NCBI GenBank assembly: GCA_963377175.1
Contig: CAUJNA010000181.1
Span: 28,501 to 92,500 of the forward strand
Source: Effrenium voratum
Taxonomy: Eukaryota; Sar; Dinophyceae; Suessiales; Symbiodiniaceae
Direction of reading: 5' to 3'
Length of the DNA stretch: 64,000 nucleotides
Shown here: in pieces, positions 1-10,525 of the stretch
Position numbering within the stretch: the stretch's first letter is position 1
Layout: every line of letters begins with the position of its first letter
The notes under the pieces: generated by a model
The model's database searches: none
Told to the model about the DNA's origin: nothing
The model's input: the letters and a program-made list of their open reading frames with translations, nothing else
Position numbers and translations under genes: made by a program

Positions 1-358
1 AAGAGGGCGTGTTACGGACGTGTTGATAATTGTTGATACGGGTTGGAATGTGTTGATATTGTGTTGATGGTATGTTGATGGTGACAGCATGCGACAGCCC
101 AACTCACGTGTTATCACGTGTTGAACAGTTGTGCGGAGGCTGTGCAGATGTTGCGCAGTGTTGCGGGGAGATGCATGGAGGCGCCAGTCAGCGGACTCTG
201 GATGGTCGGAGAAATCCATGAACATCAACAACATATCCACAGTGTCGTGGGCGCCAGCGGCATCCAGCAACCAAACAGTGCCAACAGACTGCAGATGACA
301 GCAGAGTGAGTATTTTAGGCACAATGATACACACCCAATAGCTCAAGAACGCACGCAT

Positions 359-823
359 TTGTTCGCATTTGGGTTGAGCGCATTTGGGTCAAGCAGCGCA
401 GAGACGAATCGACAGTCCAGCATCGCGCAGCAGATTCCGGCCTTCATGTCGTCAGCTTGGTGGTCAGGCTTGTCGCAGCGCTCAGCGCTTGCCTCAGCCA
501 GTCCAGGAGTGCGGCGCTGTCAGCCAGCGCACGGCGAGCAGCATGGTCAGTCCGCGACACTGGACGTCGATGTCTGGCAGCAATATGGCGATTTGTTCTC
601 ATTGTGGGAAGTGCCAGTTGATTTGCAGCCGCTTGACATGACCTTCCTGGCGCAGCGCCCGGAGGCTCTCTGGCTATGGTGCCTCGTGAAAGAGCCCGGC
701 AGTCGGCAGTCGTTCGCCCAGGCCATTCAGCGGGGTCAGTCAGTCAAAAGCGCTGTCGAGGCTGCTCTTGAGGCGTGGCACTCCCTGGATGATGCTGCCC
801 GGCGACAGCTTAGCAACACTTAG
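359..823 (+). CDS. Candidate exon, unknown protein
   Basis: Open + frame ending in TAG at 821-823. It starts with no ATG, so the left edge is probably a splice acceptor near 390-410. The C-terminal half is helical and Trp-rich, with SLWEVPVDL followed by an Ala/Glu-rich tail ending RRQLSNT. CAGTC occurs repeatedly, as in the other exons of this half. The N-terminal phrase FGLSAFGSS resembles FGMSAFGCS at the start of the exon at 3140, which suggests two related tandem genes. No known domain recognised. The stop may be real, or the exon may end shortly before it. Confidence 0.4.
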   Translation: MFAFGLSAFGSSSAETNRQSSIAQQIPAFMSSAWWSGLSQRSALASASPGVRRCQPAHGEQHGQSATLDVDVWQQYGDLFSLWEVPVDLQPLDMTFLAQRPEALWLWCLVKEPGSRQSFAQAIQRGQSVKSAVEAALEAWHSLDDAARRQLSNT

Positions 824-1033
824 CAGTTGCATGCTAAATCATGCGAATATATTCGAATCATCAAGTTTCCTTGCATTTCGAATTTTCGGGGGCAGGGGTG
901 CGTGAGAATGCGTGAGAGAATGTGGGAGACACTGGGAGACTGCGTGACTGCAGTAGCTCACCCATGCTAGGTCAGTCGGCGTCATTTTGGCCAAGCCCTG
1001 CGTGTTCTACCCAGCGCGCGTCATCTCCCCCCA

Positions 1034-1225
1034 ATGGTGTCCAAACTGGTCGAGGACAGCCAGGCTGCTGCGGCATGGGCCAGTCCAGCCTTGGGTGCAC
1101 TTACGCAGCGCTTGCTCCAGTGCGCTTCTACTACGGAGCCTCCGCCAGTCCTGAGCCTGAAGACCATCGCTGAGCAGTTGGAGTCCATGTCCTTGCCAGG
1201 CTGCGGAACGCTGCTCGTCCGAACG
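1034..1225 (+). CDS. Candidate exon, unknown protein
   Basis: Helical Ala/Leu-rich reading (ASPALGALTQRLLQC, then TIAEQLESM) that loses coding character after about 1230, where AT-rich intron-like sequence starts. It lies between the exons at 359 and 1880 and could join the latter. Function unknown. The complementary strand is also open here, but the CAGTC bias and the neighbouring exons favour +. Confidence 0.35.
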
Positions 1226-1879
1226 GAACTCCACATGTATCCTCATGTGAATTCTATTGCAATGCTGTTGCAGAATGTTGCAGACCTAGTCCCTACCCTC
1301 ATCTGCCCTCTACTCCAAGAACCTACATATATACTGGCGGTGAGCGAACAACTTGTATATACTTGCACGCTTTTCCGAAAAACTTTTTTCCGCAAACAAT
1401 GCATAAGAGCACGGTTATCTTCAAGAGCCCTCAGAACAAAAGGTTCGTGGAGTAGAGGGTGGAAATGTAACAGGTACAACTCCTGGTGGTTGGCGCGGTC
1501 GGCAGTGTACCACTTGAACATTTGCCAATTGTTCCCGCTGCCTGATGCGAGCCTGGAGAGCAGCGGCCCGACAAACTGGAGGCAGACGCTCAGCCAATCC
1601 GAGGTCAATTAGATTCAATAAGATATCATGATGATATCATGTATTCCCACGTAGACAGCATCCTCAGAATTCATCAGAGTTGATATAGAGTTGATGGGAT
1701 GTTGATGGAATTTCCATGAACTTCCAGACAATTTCGCGCGCGTGAGGTAGCGTGTCACCAGCACGTTCAGGCACATGGCGAAAGTCTTATGTGTTCCTTA
1801 CATTTTCCGCTTCACGTTTATGCAGGGTTGATCTGGGTTGCCTTGGGATAATTTGGGCGTCATTGCGTGGCCAACTTAG

Positions 1880-2171
1880 GTGCTACCACGAGATGCCCTT
1901 CCGGTCAGTCCTGGAGGTCCAGCGGCACCCCAATTGCCCGAGGTCCGTGCGGGTGAACAGCATTCTGGCGAATGTCTTGCTCTGCCAGTGCAGCTCCGCC
2001 TTGGAGCTGTTTGCTCGAGAGGCCAGTCAGGACTGGCGTGCAGTCGTGGCTGAGGCTAGGCGTGGCGACAGTCAGACACCACAGTCAACTCCTGTGCAGA
2101 AGGTGCGTCAAGCTTTGAACGCGCTTTCCAATAGGGAGCCAAGCCGGAAGCGGCATAGGGCTGTCAGGTAA
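1880..2171 (+). CDS. Candidate terminal exon, basic C-terminus
   Basis: Follows an acceptor-like TTAG at 1876-1879. It encodes a mixed helical segment (FRSVLEVQRHPNC, then SALELFAREASQDW) and a basic tail (SNREPSRKRHRAVR) that may act as a nuclear localisation signal. The frame stops with TAA at 2169-2171. However, CAG|GTAATG at 2165-2173 is also a good donor, so the exon could instead splice onward across the foldback element. No family recognised. Confidence 0.4.
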
Positions 2172-2609
2172 TGTCAGGTAGGACAGTAAAATAGTGTAAA
2201 GTTATGCATGGTCAGTGTATGTCAGTGTTGGCCAGTAGCGTGCAATCACGCCGTGCTGTCGTGTTCGAAACAAGCCGACCGCGCTGCTCATTGGTCTCAG
2301 AAGCAGGTTGGGCGCGGTTGGGCGATCCAGGTTATATCTAGGGCGGTTTGGCCTTGGTACGCCATGTCATGCCATGTCTATGATTTCTGATTCTTTGTCT
2401 CTGTGACATTCTGGAACCATCTGGAACCCAGTGTGCGTCAGTGTCAAATTTGGTGTGCCCATTGATGCCCGTTGGCCATCCATTAGCGGCTGTGAGCGTG
2501 CGTGTGTGTGTGTGTGTGTGTGTGTGGCTGCACAAGCCTATGTGAATCTACACATATCTACGCCATTCTACACCCCCGGAAAGTATCGTGGTCATATCTT
2601 GGGACTATC
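2172..2609. other. Non-coding gap, TG-rich
   Basis: No convincing exon. Contains a short (TG)n run at about 2502-2526 and many echoed words (for example CTGGAACC twice near 2411). Leads directly into the foldback element. Confidence 0.4.
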
Positions 2610-2922
2610 TTGGGTCTGCTAAGGGACGCTGTCCCTTAGCGGACCCGGGCCCGTGAGAGCGGGACACGAGGCTCATGTTCAGCCATCCCAAGTCACAGTC
2701 TGCTAAGGGACGCTGTCCCTTAGCGGAGCGCTGCGTATGTCACCAAACGTGTGTTTGCATATGTTTGCAATCTTGCCACAATTTGCGACATCATTGCGCT
2801 GCGCTCCGCTAAGGGACAGCGTCCCTTAGCAGACTGTGACCTGGGATGGCTGAACATGAGCCTTGTGTCCCGCTCTCTCGGGCCCGGGTCCGCTAAGGGA
2901 CAGCGTCCCTTAGCAGACCCAA
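2610..2922. mobile_element. Foldback element with nested palindromes
   Basis: Two 126-bp arms, 2610-2735 and 2797-2922, are inverted copies of each other with about four mismatches and are separated by a 61-bp loop. Each arm holds two copies of a smaller palindrome, GCTAAGGGAC-NNN-GTCCCTTAGC, at its outer and inner ends, giving four small hairpins inside one large one. No long ORF of its own; the open frames across it are by-products of the symmetry. It resembles a foldback or MITE-type element or a recently inverted duplication. No obvious target duplication seen. Confidence 0.85.
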
Positions 2923-3139
2923 TGATTTTTTCCAGGAGTATGGAATCACACGCAACACACAATCACACAATCACACACACAGACACACACACAGACACTC
3001 AGCTTCGTGCAGCCGATTTACGAGCGGGCAGGGCAAGGGTTGGGGAATGTTGGGTACATGCTGTGGGGGTCCTGGAGGTTGTCACGAGAAGTCACGCAGC
3101 ACTTTGAATTTCAGTGAATTGTAGAAACTCTTTGCACTC
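2923..3139. other. Intergenic stretch with CA-rich run
   Basis: A (CA)-rich microsatellite at about 2953-2998, then TG-rich sequence. Probably holds the 5' region or first intron of gene A. No promoter motif can be assigned. Confidence 0.4.
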
Positions 3140-3640
3140 TTGCACGGCTTTGGCATGTCTGCATTTGGTTGCAGTGGGTGGCAGAAGGGAGTCGGATACA
3201 GTCATGCAGATGTCATGCAGCGATTGGCGTCTGTCAGCAGTGGCGGCTCACCGCCCGTGGTAGCCAGTTGCAATTCGAGTCCCTTTCTCTCACCAAGCAC
3301 AGGCAGTGCCATGACTGATGTCATGGACTATGACATGGAAGTGGCGCCAGTCGAGGACGAATACCTCGCCGCCTTTCAGTCTTGGTTGGAGAAGAGCTGG
3401 CCGTTGTCCCCAGCGAGCGGCTATGTGGAGTGGCTGAAAGAGAAGATCACCGCTGCCAGTCCGAGCCTGGACCACATCCCCTTATGGGATGTCTCCAGCG
3501 ACGTCTCCTGCAGCACGGGCTGGCGCCAGGTCAGTCAGAGCTCACTGCTCTGCAAGGTGGAGATGTATGCCAAGGCGGGATCACGGTCCAAGGGCTGCGG
3601 CATATTACGGCCGCGACTATCAAGTAGCGGTTTGTCACTT
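3140..3640 (+). CDS. Gene A, first recognised exon
   Basis: Open frame with strong exon character from about 3170: Ser-rich start, then an acidic stretch (MDYDMEVAPVEDEYLAAF) and SWLEKSWPLSP. No ATG at the left edge, so either a splice acceptor (near TTGCAG at 3172) or an upstream start must be used. The frame runs to 3700, but sequence after about 3600 is intron-like. It is the 5'-most piece of gene A, whose later exons have matching phases. Product unknown. The opening resembles the exon at 359. Confidence 0.45.
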
Positions 3641-3783
3641 GCCATTCACTTGCCTGGGCTGAGTTCGCGCGTGGCCAGCCATTCTCTAATATTCTGCTAG
3701 GGAACGAGTTAGTCTGGACAAACTCAGGGCATATTGAGATATACTGACTATTACTGATTGATTTGTGTCGGAAGCATGTCCAG

Positions 3784-3907
3784 GACGGCAAGTGGGTGTC
3801 GGACACGGCCATCACACTGTACCCGGACAGCCAGTCAGGACCCTACAAGTACGTGAAGGGCCACCATCGAGCAACAGCTTTGCACGCCGTCTTCATGCAC
3901 AGCCCGG
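3784..3907 (+). CDS. Gene A internal exon
   Basis: Acceptor TCCAG before 3784 and donor GT at 3908. The frame reads DGKWVSDTAITLYPDSQS, then KGHHRATALHAVF, with good coding character. No family recognised. Confidence 0.45.
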
Positions 3908-4190
3908 GTCTTATCATTCCTTGGAATTCCTTCGATTTCGTTTTAAATAACGAGGCAGTCCACTGCCAAATGATGTTGCATTCTGCGCGCTAGGTTACTC
4001 GTGTCACTCAGAGCCACCATCCTGGGCTTTGCACTTGGCAGCAACCATACCAACAAAGCTAGAGGCGCGCAATGGCCCAAGTGCGTTCAGACATGTTCAA
4101 AAAGACTTGCATATTGGATTTACATGCACGGTCTAGAGAGAATTAGAGAGATGCGCACGTCTGCACATTGTCTGCACTGCGTGGCGCCAG

Positions 4191-4354
4191 GCGGGCGTCA
4201 ATCCGCAGCACGCCTGTGCTCAGGGCCTGGCTGACTGCCTGGTGGCAACATTTTCCACGCAGAAGTGGTCCTATGTTGAGCTGCTGTCGCTGTTTCGTGA
4301 CGACGCCAGTCCTCTGAGCCAGATGTCCCTCCAGGACACGTCGGGGCACTGCAG
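4191..4354 (+). CDS. Gene A internal exon
   Basis: Bounded by CCAG before 4191 and donor GTGACG at 4355. The reading is uninterrupted (NPQHACAQGLADCLVATF, then KWSYVELLSLF). The phase does not match the neighbouring exons with these limits, so a small exon is probably missed on one or both sides. Unknown function. Confidence 0.5.
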
Positions 4355-4750
4355 GTGACGGGATGGTGATGGGCACGTGATGGGAGCTCAGGGCTTTTCC
4401 ATTCTTTTGGACAAGGCTCACGAAGAGAGCGAATGTTTCCGTCACAGAGGCACACTGATGCTAGCCAGTTACTTGCCCATACTGGGCCAGTAGTTGTGAT
4501 GCATCGCGATCTCCATGCTTGTTTCATTTTGTTTCATTGCTTGTCCGCTACATGACTGAGCCCTCCCCCCCGCCCCAATATGCCCCAATGGCCACCCCTC
4601 TGGGTGTGTCCATATTCACTCATATATCCAGGCAGTTAGTGAATGTTAGCGGCTTCGACCACCCATTTGGCCACTTCAGAACACTCGCTTAGCACGATCT
4701 CAACAGCTGATTCATGCTATAGGGTATTATGACATGCTGAGTGAGCGCAG

Positions 4751-4870
4751 GACTTTCAGCAGCTGGTTGCCAAGAAGGCGCCCTCCGCCCACACGAGCGT
4801 CGACTGGAAGCGACTGAAGGAGCTGATGACCCGCGTCGATCCGCCAGTCATCCAGGCCTGGCGGCACACA
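4751..4870 (+). CDS. Gene A internal exon
   Basis: GCAG precedes 4751 and the donor GTAGGT starts at 4871. It encodes 40 residues, including VDWKRLKELMTRVDPPVIQAW, in phase 0 at its end, which fits the next exon at 5100. Helical and basic. Unknown function. Confidence 0.55.
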
Positions 4871-5099
4871 GTAGGTTTCGATCAAGCCTGATGGTTTGTA
4901 ACGTTTGCTGCCCTATGCGCAAGTGCGCCGCAGGTCCCCCATGGTCCCCCCCTAAAAGCGGGGCTTGGGAGCATTTGGGAGCGGCTTAGGAAAGCTCTTG
5001 CCAGGAAATGTTGACAGATAGCCCGCGGCATGTTGACAGAGAGCCCGCGGCACTCCGAGTACCGGCGTGTGTCTATATGTGTGTCTGCCCCTGACCGAG

Positions 5100-5279
5100 G
5101 CCCTGAAGGAGTGGCAGGACGCGCACAACGTCAGTCAAGATGTGCTGCCTTTGTCCTTCTGGAGGGACGCCAAGTACATGCTACCGCCAGTCCAGAAGGC
5201 AGCCAGGTCAGTCAGTACAACACCAACTGGCCAGCTGGCCTTTGTGAAGCGGTACTTGGCAGAGCTGGGCAAGAACCGG
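5100..5279 (+). CDS. Gene A internal exon
   Basis: 180 nt, phase 0 at both ends (CGAG|G acceptor, donor GTGCAC at 5280). Reads ALKEWQDAHNVSQDVLPL, then a segment ending KRYLAELGKNR. The junctions to 4870 and 5636 both keep frame, which supports the model. Unknown function. Confidence 0.6.
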
Positions 5280-5635
5280 GTGCACGGTCTGGGCTTAGCA
5301 TGTTTTCGGTGCGTGTGTGTGTGACCTTTTAGCATTTTCCAATGTTGGCATTGCGGCTACGCGCGGCTGTGTTCTCTGGGTGTGTTTCATGCATAGTTGC
5401 GTGTTTCATCTTCTGTTCTCTGGGTGGCTTTCAATTTTTTATTTGCTTCTGTCATTATGCCACGACTGCTTCATGATAGCACCCTAGTAGCAGGTGGGAG
5501 GCCCACTGGTACTTTTCCAAGATTTTCCGGCGAGGTCATAGTGTTGAGGTTATAGTGGTGAGGTTGTGATAGGCCATGTGCCCAGTCAATCCCAGTCATG
5601 TTTTTCAAGATTTCCACACATTCTCACACGCCCAG

Positions 5636-5927
5636 GCCCGCCAGTCCAAGAAGCCCAACAGCTCAGCCAGTGCCAGCGCAGAAGCTGCCAGTCAAGCGGG
5701 GGGAGCTGTGCAGGAGTCGCAGAGGCTTGAGTGGTACACGTTGTCCCAGCGCTTCGCCAGTCATATGGAGCTGCGCGAGGTGAGGGACTGCGACGAGCGT
5801 GAGCGGTCTGTCCTCCTGGAGGCGTTTGCTGCTGGCACCTTGGACAAGCAAGTCATGGGTCAAGCGTCTGCCCTCCAGTGGCACCCACTGCAGAAGCTGC
5901 GCCAGGGCGAGCCCCGTCTGCACCTGC
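5636..5927 (+). CDS. Gene A internal exon
   Basis: Starts after CCCAG in phase 0. A Ser/Ala-rich linker (NSSASASAEAASQAGG) is followed by a charged helical region containing ELREVRDCDERERSVLLEAF. A GT donor at 5928 leaves one base, which joins in frame to 6003. Unknown function. Confidence 0.6.
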
Positions 5928-6002
5928 GTGCCATTGTTCTGTTGAGATTCTGTTGAGGGTTGCGTCATATTACATGTTATGGGTAGGCAGGGGCGTGTGT
6001 AG

Positions 6003-6775
6003 GCAGGCCTGCCTGTTTCCGACGGAAGGACCACGCGGCAAAGGCAGCTGCTGCAGCCGAGACCGCCCGCCAGTCAGCGGCAGCCGCAAAGCAGGCGGCC
6101 CTGGAGTCAGTGAGGGCTCTGGAGGCATCCGAGGCGAGCGAGGCAGATCTCGGGGAATCCATGGGCAAGGTCTTCGTGGCTGCGGCGCGGTGCTGGCACG
6201 CGGAGGCCATTGCGACAGTCCGCACACTGCTCAACCAGGCGAAGAGCGTCAGTCAGGCCGGGGAAGTCGCCAGGAAAGCACGCATCGAGGGAATCGGGGC
6301 AAAGAGCATGGTCTACGAGTCAGGCATCAAGGACGCCATTCTGCCCGGCAGTTTCTTGTCCACGCTGCGTACATTTTCCGTAGCCCAAGTGGTTGACCTG
6401 AACCTGCTCTTCGACTGTACTGACCGCGTGGACATCTCCGCAGCATTGCCCCCGCTCGTGCAGGCCGCCGTCGCCAGTCACCACGAGGCCTTGGACCTCG
6501 TGACCTTCGTCCTGCTCCCCGCCAGTCCGGACCTGTCCCTGCCTCTCCAAGTCCTGATCGGCAAGGCTTGCCTGGAGAAGGGGCTCACCATGCGGCAGAT
6601 GACCGTCAGTCTGAAGTCGGCCTGCTCACGGCTTGCCAAGGTGAAAGCCTTGACCCTGACAGTCATTGGCAGTGTCTTCGAGAGTGAGGGCATGGACGCC
6701 AGTCTGATCCGCAGCAGGGTGGCCGCCAGTGAGCCTTTCCAGTCACTGCTTTTGGCCACCCGGCCGGATTTATGA
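6003..6775 (+). CDS. Gene A terminal exon
   Basis: The longest exon of gene A. It opens with an Ala-rich coiled-coil-like stretch (KAAAAAETARQSAAAAKQAA) and continues with helical sequence to a TGA at 6773-6775 after ATRPDL. It encodes about 257 residues of clear coding character. Nine CAGTC pentamers lie between 6041 and 6775, in all three codon phases. No domain recognised; all-helical repeats are possible. Gene A spans about 3.6 kb with at least seven exons. Confidence 0.7.
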
Positions 6776-7193
6776 TGAATTTATGGAATCAGGATCCAAC
6801 TCCCGTCGTGCGTTGACAAGTGATAACATGTCACTTCATTGTAATATGTGTTGACGATGTGTTGGCGAAGGGTTGACGCAATGTTGGCACACATGGATTG
6901 GATTTGAACATGTGCAGCTGGGTGGGACAGAATCGGACAAAGCAACGGGGCGGCTTCATATATGCGGAATGACGCGGACTCTCAGTGGCCACTGTTCGGA
7001 ATTTGTTCGAGTCCTGCGACAATCTGCGACATCTGTCGATTTCTGTTTGGGTCGGCCCGGTTTATCATGGATCGTCATGGATCACCCCAGAGGGGTGCTC
7101 AGGCATGAAACGATGTTGATGCGATAACCCCATCGCAATGTTAATCTGTGTCCTCAAGCCCGATTTGTTTTCGCACGCTCCCCTGCACTTCAG
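6776..7193. other. Intergenic region between genes A and B
   Basis: No firm exon. TTGACG and GTTGGC words recur (6848-6900). A short ATG frame at 7078-7125 (MDHPRGVLRHETM) could be the start of gene B before an intron that ends at CTTCAG (7193), but this is a guess. Confidence 0.35.
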
Positions 7194-7580
7194 GCAGAGA
7201 CAGAGGCAGACTTCAGTGCAGCTGAGCAGGCTGCCTTGCCCAGGGGCACCAATGGACACCTCCTGTGGGCTCGCCAGTTCCCAGGTGCATTTTGGCCAGC
7301 CGTTCTCCGTCAGTTGGGGGCATGGCCGATGAAGCCAGGAGATTGCATCCAGGAGCTGGAGTGTTCTCCCTCTTTGGGCCGTGTGTGCTTGCCGACAATT
7401 GCAAGCGATCCAGATCAAATCAAGTGGATGGGCCTGCACACGTTCGAGTCGCCGGCCAAGCGCAAGCATATTCTCGACGGCCTCAGCAAGTTGTGGCAGG
7501 AGGAAGTTGCGTCCGTGCAAAAGAGAAGGCTGCAGGCATGCGCCAGTGAGACCGAGGGGCAGCTGTGCAGCCTGCCTGAA
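7194..7580 (+). CDS. Gene B exon 1 (or 2)
   Basis: Follows CACTTCAG in phase 0 and ends before GTTTCT at 7581. 129 codons: an acidic start (AETEADFSAAEQAALP), an aromatic region (LLWARQFPGAFWPAVLRQLG), then a basic helix (KRKHILDGLSKLW). It joins in phase to the exon at 7739. Function not recognised; the Trp-rich segment suggests a globular domain. Confidence 0.6.
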
Positions 7581-7738
7581 GTTTCTGTGTATTTCTGCAC
7601 GCTTTTCCTTAACTCACTACTTCAACTATCACACTGGCATTCGTGTAACACACTGTTCACGTTGTGTACATATGTGATATCATGTGATCATATGTGTACA
7701 TTTTCTTTTTCCGGGGCCTGCCTATGGTGCCTATGGAG

Positions 7739-8062
7739 TTGGAGCTGGCGAAGGTGGGCTTCGTGCCAAAAACGGGGTCTGCCGAATCCGTCAGTCTGTT
7801 GCCCGAGACGCAGATTTGGTACGACCGCATGTGGGCTAGTGCCGGCAGTCGCCTTCTGCTGCTCGAGCGGGAGCATCTCGACGGAGACAAGCTGCGCATC
7901 TGCTCACCTTCAGACCCCCTGGAGATGGCCGCGCCAGTCAATGCCAGCCGGCTGCCGTCAGCCTCCGTCGTGGACAAGCTCCCGCCGCTGCTGAAGTTGG
8001 CTTGGCAGTGCGAGGAGCACAGCGTCAGGGCCTCAGACCTCAGGCTGAGCTCGCTGCGGACA
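7739..8062 (+). CDS. Gene B internal exon
   Basis: Acceptor ATGGAG before 7739, phase 0, as required by the previous exon. Reads LELAKVGFVPKTG, then globular sequence with LLLLEREHLDGDKLRI and KLPPLLKLAWQCEEHSVR. The 3' end is uncertain, since GGAGACATGCGGAGACA echoes begin near 8063. Unknown function. Confidence 0.55.
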
Positions 8063-8255
8063 GCGGAGACATGCGGAGACACATGCAGACTGTTGGAGCG
8101 TTTTGGTATGTTTTGGTACGTTTTGGCGCGTTCACTGAGGGGTGATGCTTGGATGGTTTTGTCATGTTTTGCCACACCGATGGAAGTTAGAGCTGAGCGC
8201 AAATTATGACAAGCCACAGATAGCCACAGGCCACGCGCAAGCAACACAACCACCA

Positions 8256-8298
8256 CAACATACCACAACATACCACAACCACAACAACCACAACAACC

Positions 8299-8379
<81 letters not shown>

Positions 8380-8432
8380 CCAGCAGCAGCAGCAGCACCA
8401 CCACCACCACCACCACCACCACCACCACCACA
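8256..8432 (+). repeat. CAA / CAG / CAC microsatellite in intron
   Basis: Three adjacent trinucleotide blocks: mostly CAA (8256-8378), then CAG (about 8379-8398), then CAC (about 8399-8432), inside the intron between 8062 and 8521. All long frames here are homopolymer artefacts. The order looks like successive slippage and point mutation of one array. Confidence 0.85.
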
Positions 8433-8520
8433 ACAACAGCAACAACCACACATTTGACTGGACCTTCATGGACCTTCTACCCTCGGGCCAGTCACTGCAT
8501 GCCATTGCGCTCTTCCTCAG

Positions 8521-8650
8521 GTGTGCTTGCTGCGCTCGGCAGTCCACCCGCAGCGCTGTGGTGTGTTCCCAGCTGTCGACTTGAAGAAGGGAGACGCTCG
8601 GCTGCTCTCTGCGGCCCGTGTTCCTGCTTGTCCACTCACATCGCGTTATG
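8521..8650 (+). CDS. Gene B internal exon
   Basis: Begins after TTCCTCAG and ends before a GTAGAG donor. Reads VCLLRSAVHPQRCGVF, then VDLKKGDARLLSAARV. One base is left over and completed by TT at 8800, so the join is in frame. Unknown function. Confidence 0.5.
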
Positions 8651-8799
8651 GTAGAGGCATGTAGAATCATGTAGAGGCCCCGCCTTGACACATCTTGACA
8701 ATTCTTGGCATATTTGGACAGTATCTCTGACAGTCGTAGCTGGCACATCATGGCCGCACGCAGTCCTGCTCAGAACAACATGGAACACACGCTCAGTAG

Positions 8800-8915
8800 T
8801 TTGCCTTCGCCAGGATGTCATCCTGGAGCTTGACTTCGACTTCCGGCTGCTATCCGATGTTGACCGCAAGGCGCCCCTGTTCCTGGTGAATGTCTTGAAG
8901 CCGTCCCAGGAGCGG
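8800..8915 (+). CDS. Gene B internal exon
   Basis: Starts after CAGTAG, encodes CLRQDVILELDFDFRLL and then KAPLFLVNVLKPSQER, and ends before GTGACA at 8916. The same frame stays open to 9089, but the sequence from 9035 is better read in another frame. A 119-nt GT-AG intron at 8916-9034 reconciles the two and keeps phase. Confidence 0.55.
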
Positions 8916-9034
8916 GTGACACACCGGTGGGCAGCGCCAGTCACGGGAGTCAGTCACTGGGTCCACTGGCTGGACGAGACAACGCCAGGCCCCACGCATC
9001 AGATGCACCTGGCGACAGTCCACGTCTTTGCAAG

Positions 9035-9853
9035 GGGGCAGTCTCGGCCGTCAGTCCAGCTGTTGTGGCGGCCTTTTCCTGCGAGATAGCAGCCCTAGTC
9101 AAGCTGGACAGTCCCTCGCCGTCGCCCGCAGAGCCCAAGCTGAACAGTCCCTCGCCGTCGCCCGCAGAGCCCAAACTGGACAGTCTGTGTCTCTTGCCTT
9201 CGCCCACACAGACCACCCTGCCGGTCGACGATCTGCCGTCCCCGCCAGAGCCTGCGCTGAAGCGGCAGAAGGTCAAGTCAGAGCTAGCGGCGGAGGAGCC
9301 AGCCTGGCCAGTGGTGAGTGCAGCTGAGGGGGCCGCCAGTTCGGAGGAAGGACAGCAGCAGTTGGTCAGGAGCGAGGTGAATACCACCGAAGATGGAAAC
9401 TTCCAGTTTTACTGTCAGGGTGGCATGCTGCAGGTCAGGGCCTTGGGAACCAGGCGTCGGATTCCTGGCGGGACAGTCATATGGGCATCCAGCCGCGGTG
9501 TGCTCAAGGACAGCGCGCAGCCAGTCGAGCCCTCTGACACGGGTCTTGAGCCGCTGGCATGGGCTCCCGGCAGTCGAACGAAAGTCTTCTTCATCCAGAA
9601 GACCAAGCCCAGTGAGGAGGACGCTGAGCCGGAGCTGTGGCCAGTCGGAGAGTTGGTGAAGCAGGGTGTCGTGAAGGCCATCCACGGGATGCAGGGCGAG
9701 GGGGAGCTGACTGCCAAGAATCTCAGCCGTCGCAAGTCCAAGCTCGTGTGGTGCTGGCAGCCAGCCGACAGTGCCGACAGTGCCAAGAGCGCCAGCGATG
9801 CCGACAGTGCCGACAGTGCCTTCGCCGCCTACTACGAGGAGAAGCCAGCTTGT
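9035..9853 (+). CDS. Gene B large internal exon
   Basis: About 270 codons. It opens with a tandem Pro/Ser repeat (two units of LDSPSPSPAEPK-type sequence, 27 bp apart in DNA), then a likely basic nuclear signal (ALKRQKVKSE), then a globular part with GGMLQVRALGTRRRIPGGTV and KVFFIQKTK, and a short Ala/Asp/Ser repeat (ADSADSAKSASDADSADS). A donor after GCTTGT (9853) matches phase with 10082. No family recognised; nuclear location is inferred only from the basic motif. Confidence 0.65.
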
Positions 9854-10081
9854 GTGAAGGACGCGTTTGCACTTTGGCAGCATTTGGCAGCGCTTGATGG
9901 CATCTGGGTTTGCATTTCCTGTAGCAGAGCCATGCAGAATCATGCAGAGCCTCCTTGCCCAGTCAGCACCTAGCGCATCATGTTACATCCACTCAGCAGT
10001 TCTATTGACGTTGCATTCCCGTTGCATTCCCGCCCACTCGCACAGTCCAGCCCAGTCCACCCAACTATAGACTTGTGCCAG

Positions 10082-10234
10082 GTGACCGAGCTCGATGGCA
10101 AGAAGCGATTGAAACCATGCGCAGTCGCGCTCTACACGACGAAGTCCTTGACCATCAACAAAGGTCAGTCCAGCATGGTGCTCGGGGCAAGTGGGGAAAA
10201 TGCCGAAGAAGACGACGCGAAGGACGTGGACTGA
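10082..10234 (+). CDS. Gene B terminal exon
   Basis: Follows TGCCAG in phase 0 and ends with TGA at 10232-10234. Encodes VTELDGKKRLKPCAVAL and an acidic end (ENAEEDDAKDVD). It closes gene B (7194-10234, at least six exons). Confidence 0.6.
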   Translation: MTELDGKKRLKPCAVALYTTKSLTINKGQSSMVLGASGENAEEDDAKDVD

Positions 10235-10525
10235 GGCAGCATGAGGCAGCCGGCATCAGCCGGCCTCCGCATATCTCCGCATGCCTCCGCTCCAGCTATG
10301 TTGACTTGCGGGTTCAGTTTGTTGGCCAGCTTGGTGCGTGCGCTCGCGCCAGTCAGTCCAATGTAATACTGGGGGCCTGCTGGCAGAGGTGCCAAAATAA
10401 GACTTCCAGATATTTCCAGACGCTTGGCCATTCATGACATGCTACTCATGGTGTATCATGGTATTCCGGATTCCAGGCTTTGCTGTTCTTATGATGTTCT
10501 TATTATTTCTTATTCGTTCCTCCAG

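Noticed and set aside
2720..3107. Frames on both strands with repeated SAKGQRPLAD-type peptide
   Set aside because: Mirror-image translations of the foldback hairpins; no independent coding evidence.
7657..8751. 364-codon - strand frame with Cys runs
   Set aside because: Antisense of gene B exons plus the CAA/CAG/CAC microsatellite.
8916..9089. Apparent frameshift in gene B
   Set aside because: A 119-nt GT-AG intron (8916-9034) restores the frame with matching phase, so no frameshift is needed.
10165..10431. 88-codon - strand frame (reads like GSLILAPLPAGPQYYIGL)
   Set aside because: Plausible-looking, but it overlaps the gene B terminal exon antisense, and the CAGTC strand bias favours +. 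Not strong enough to annotate.
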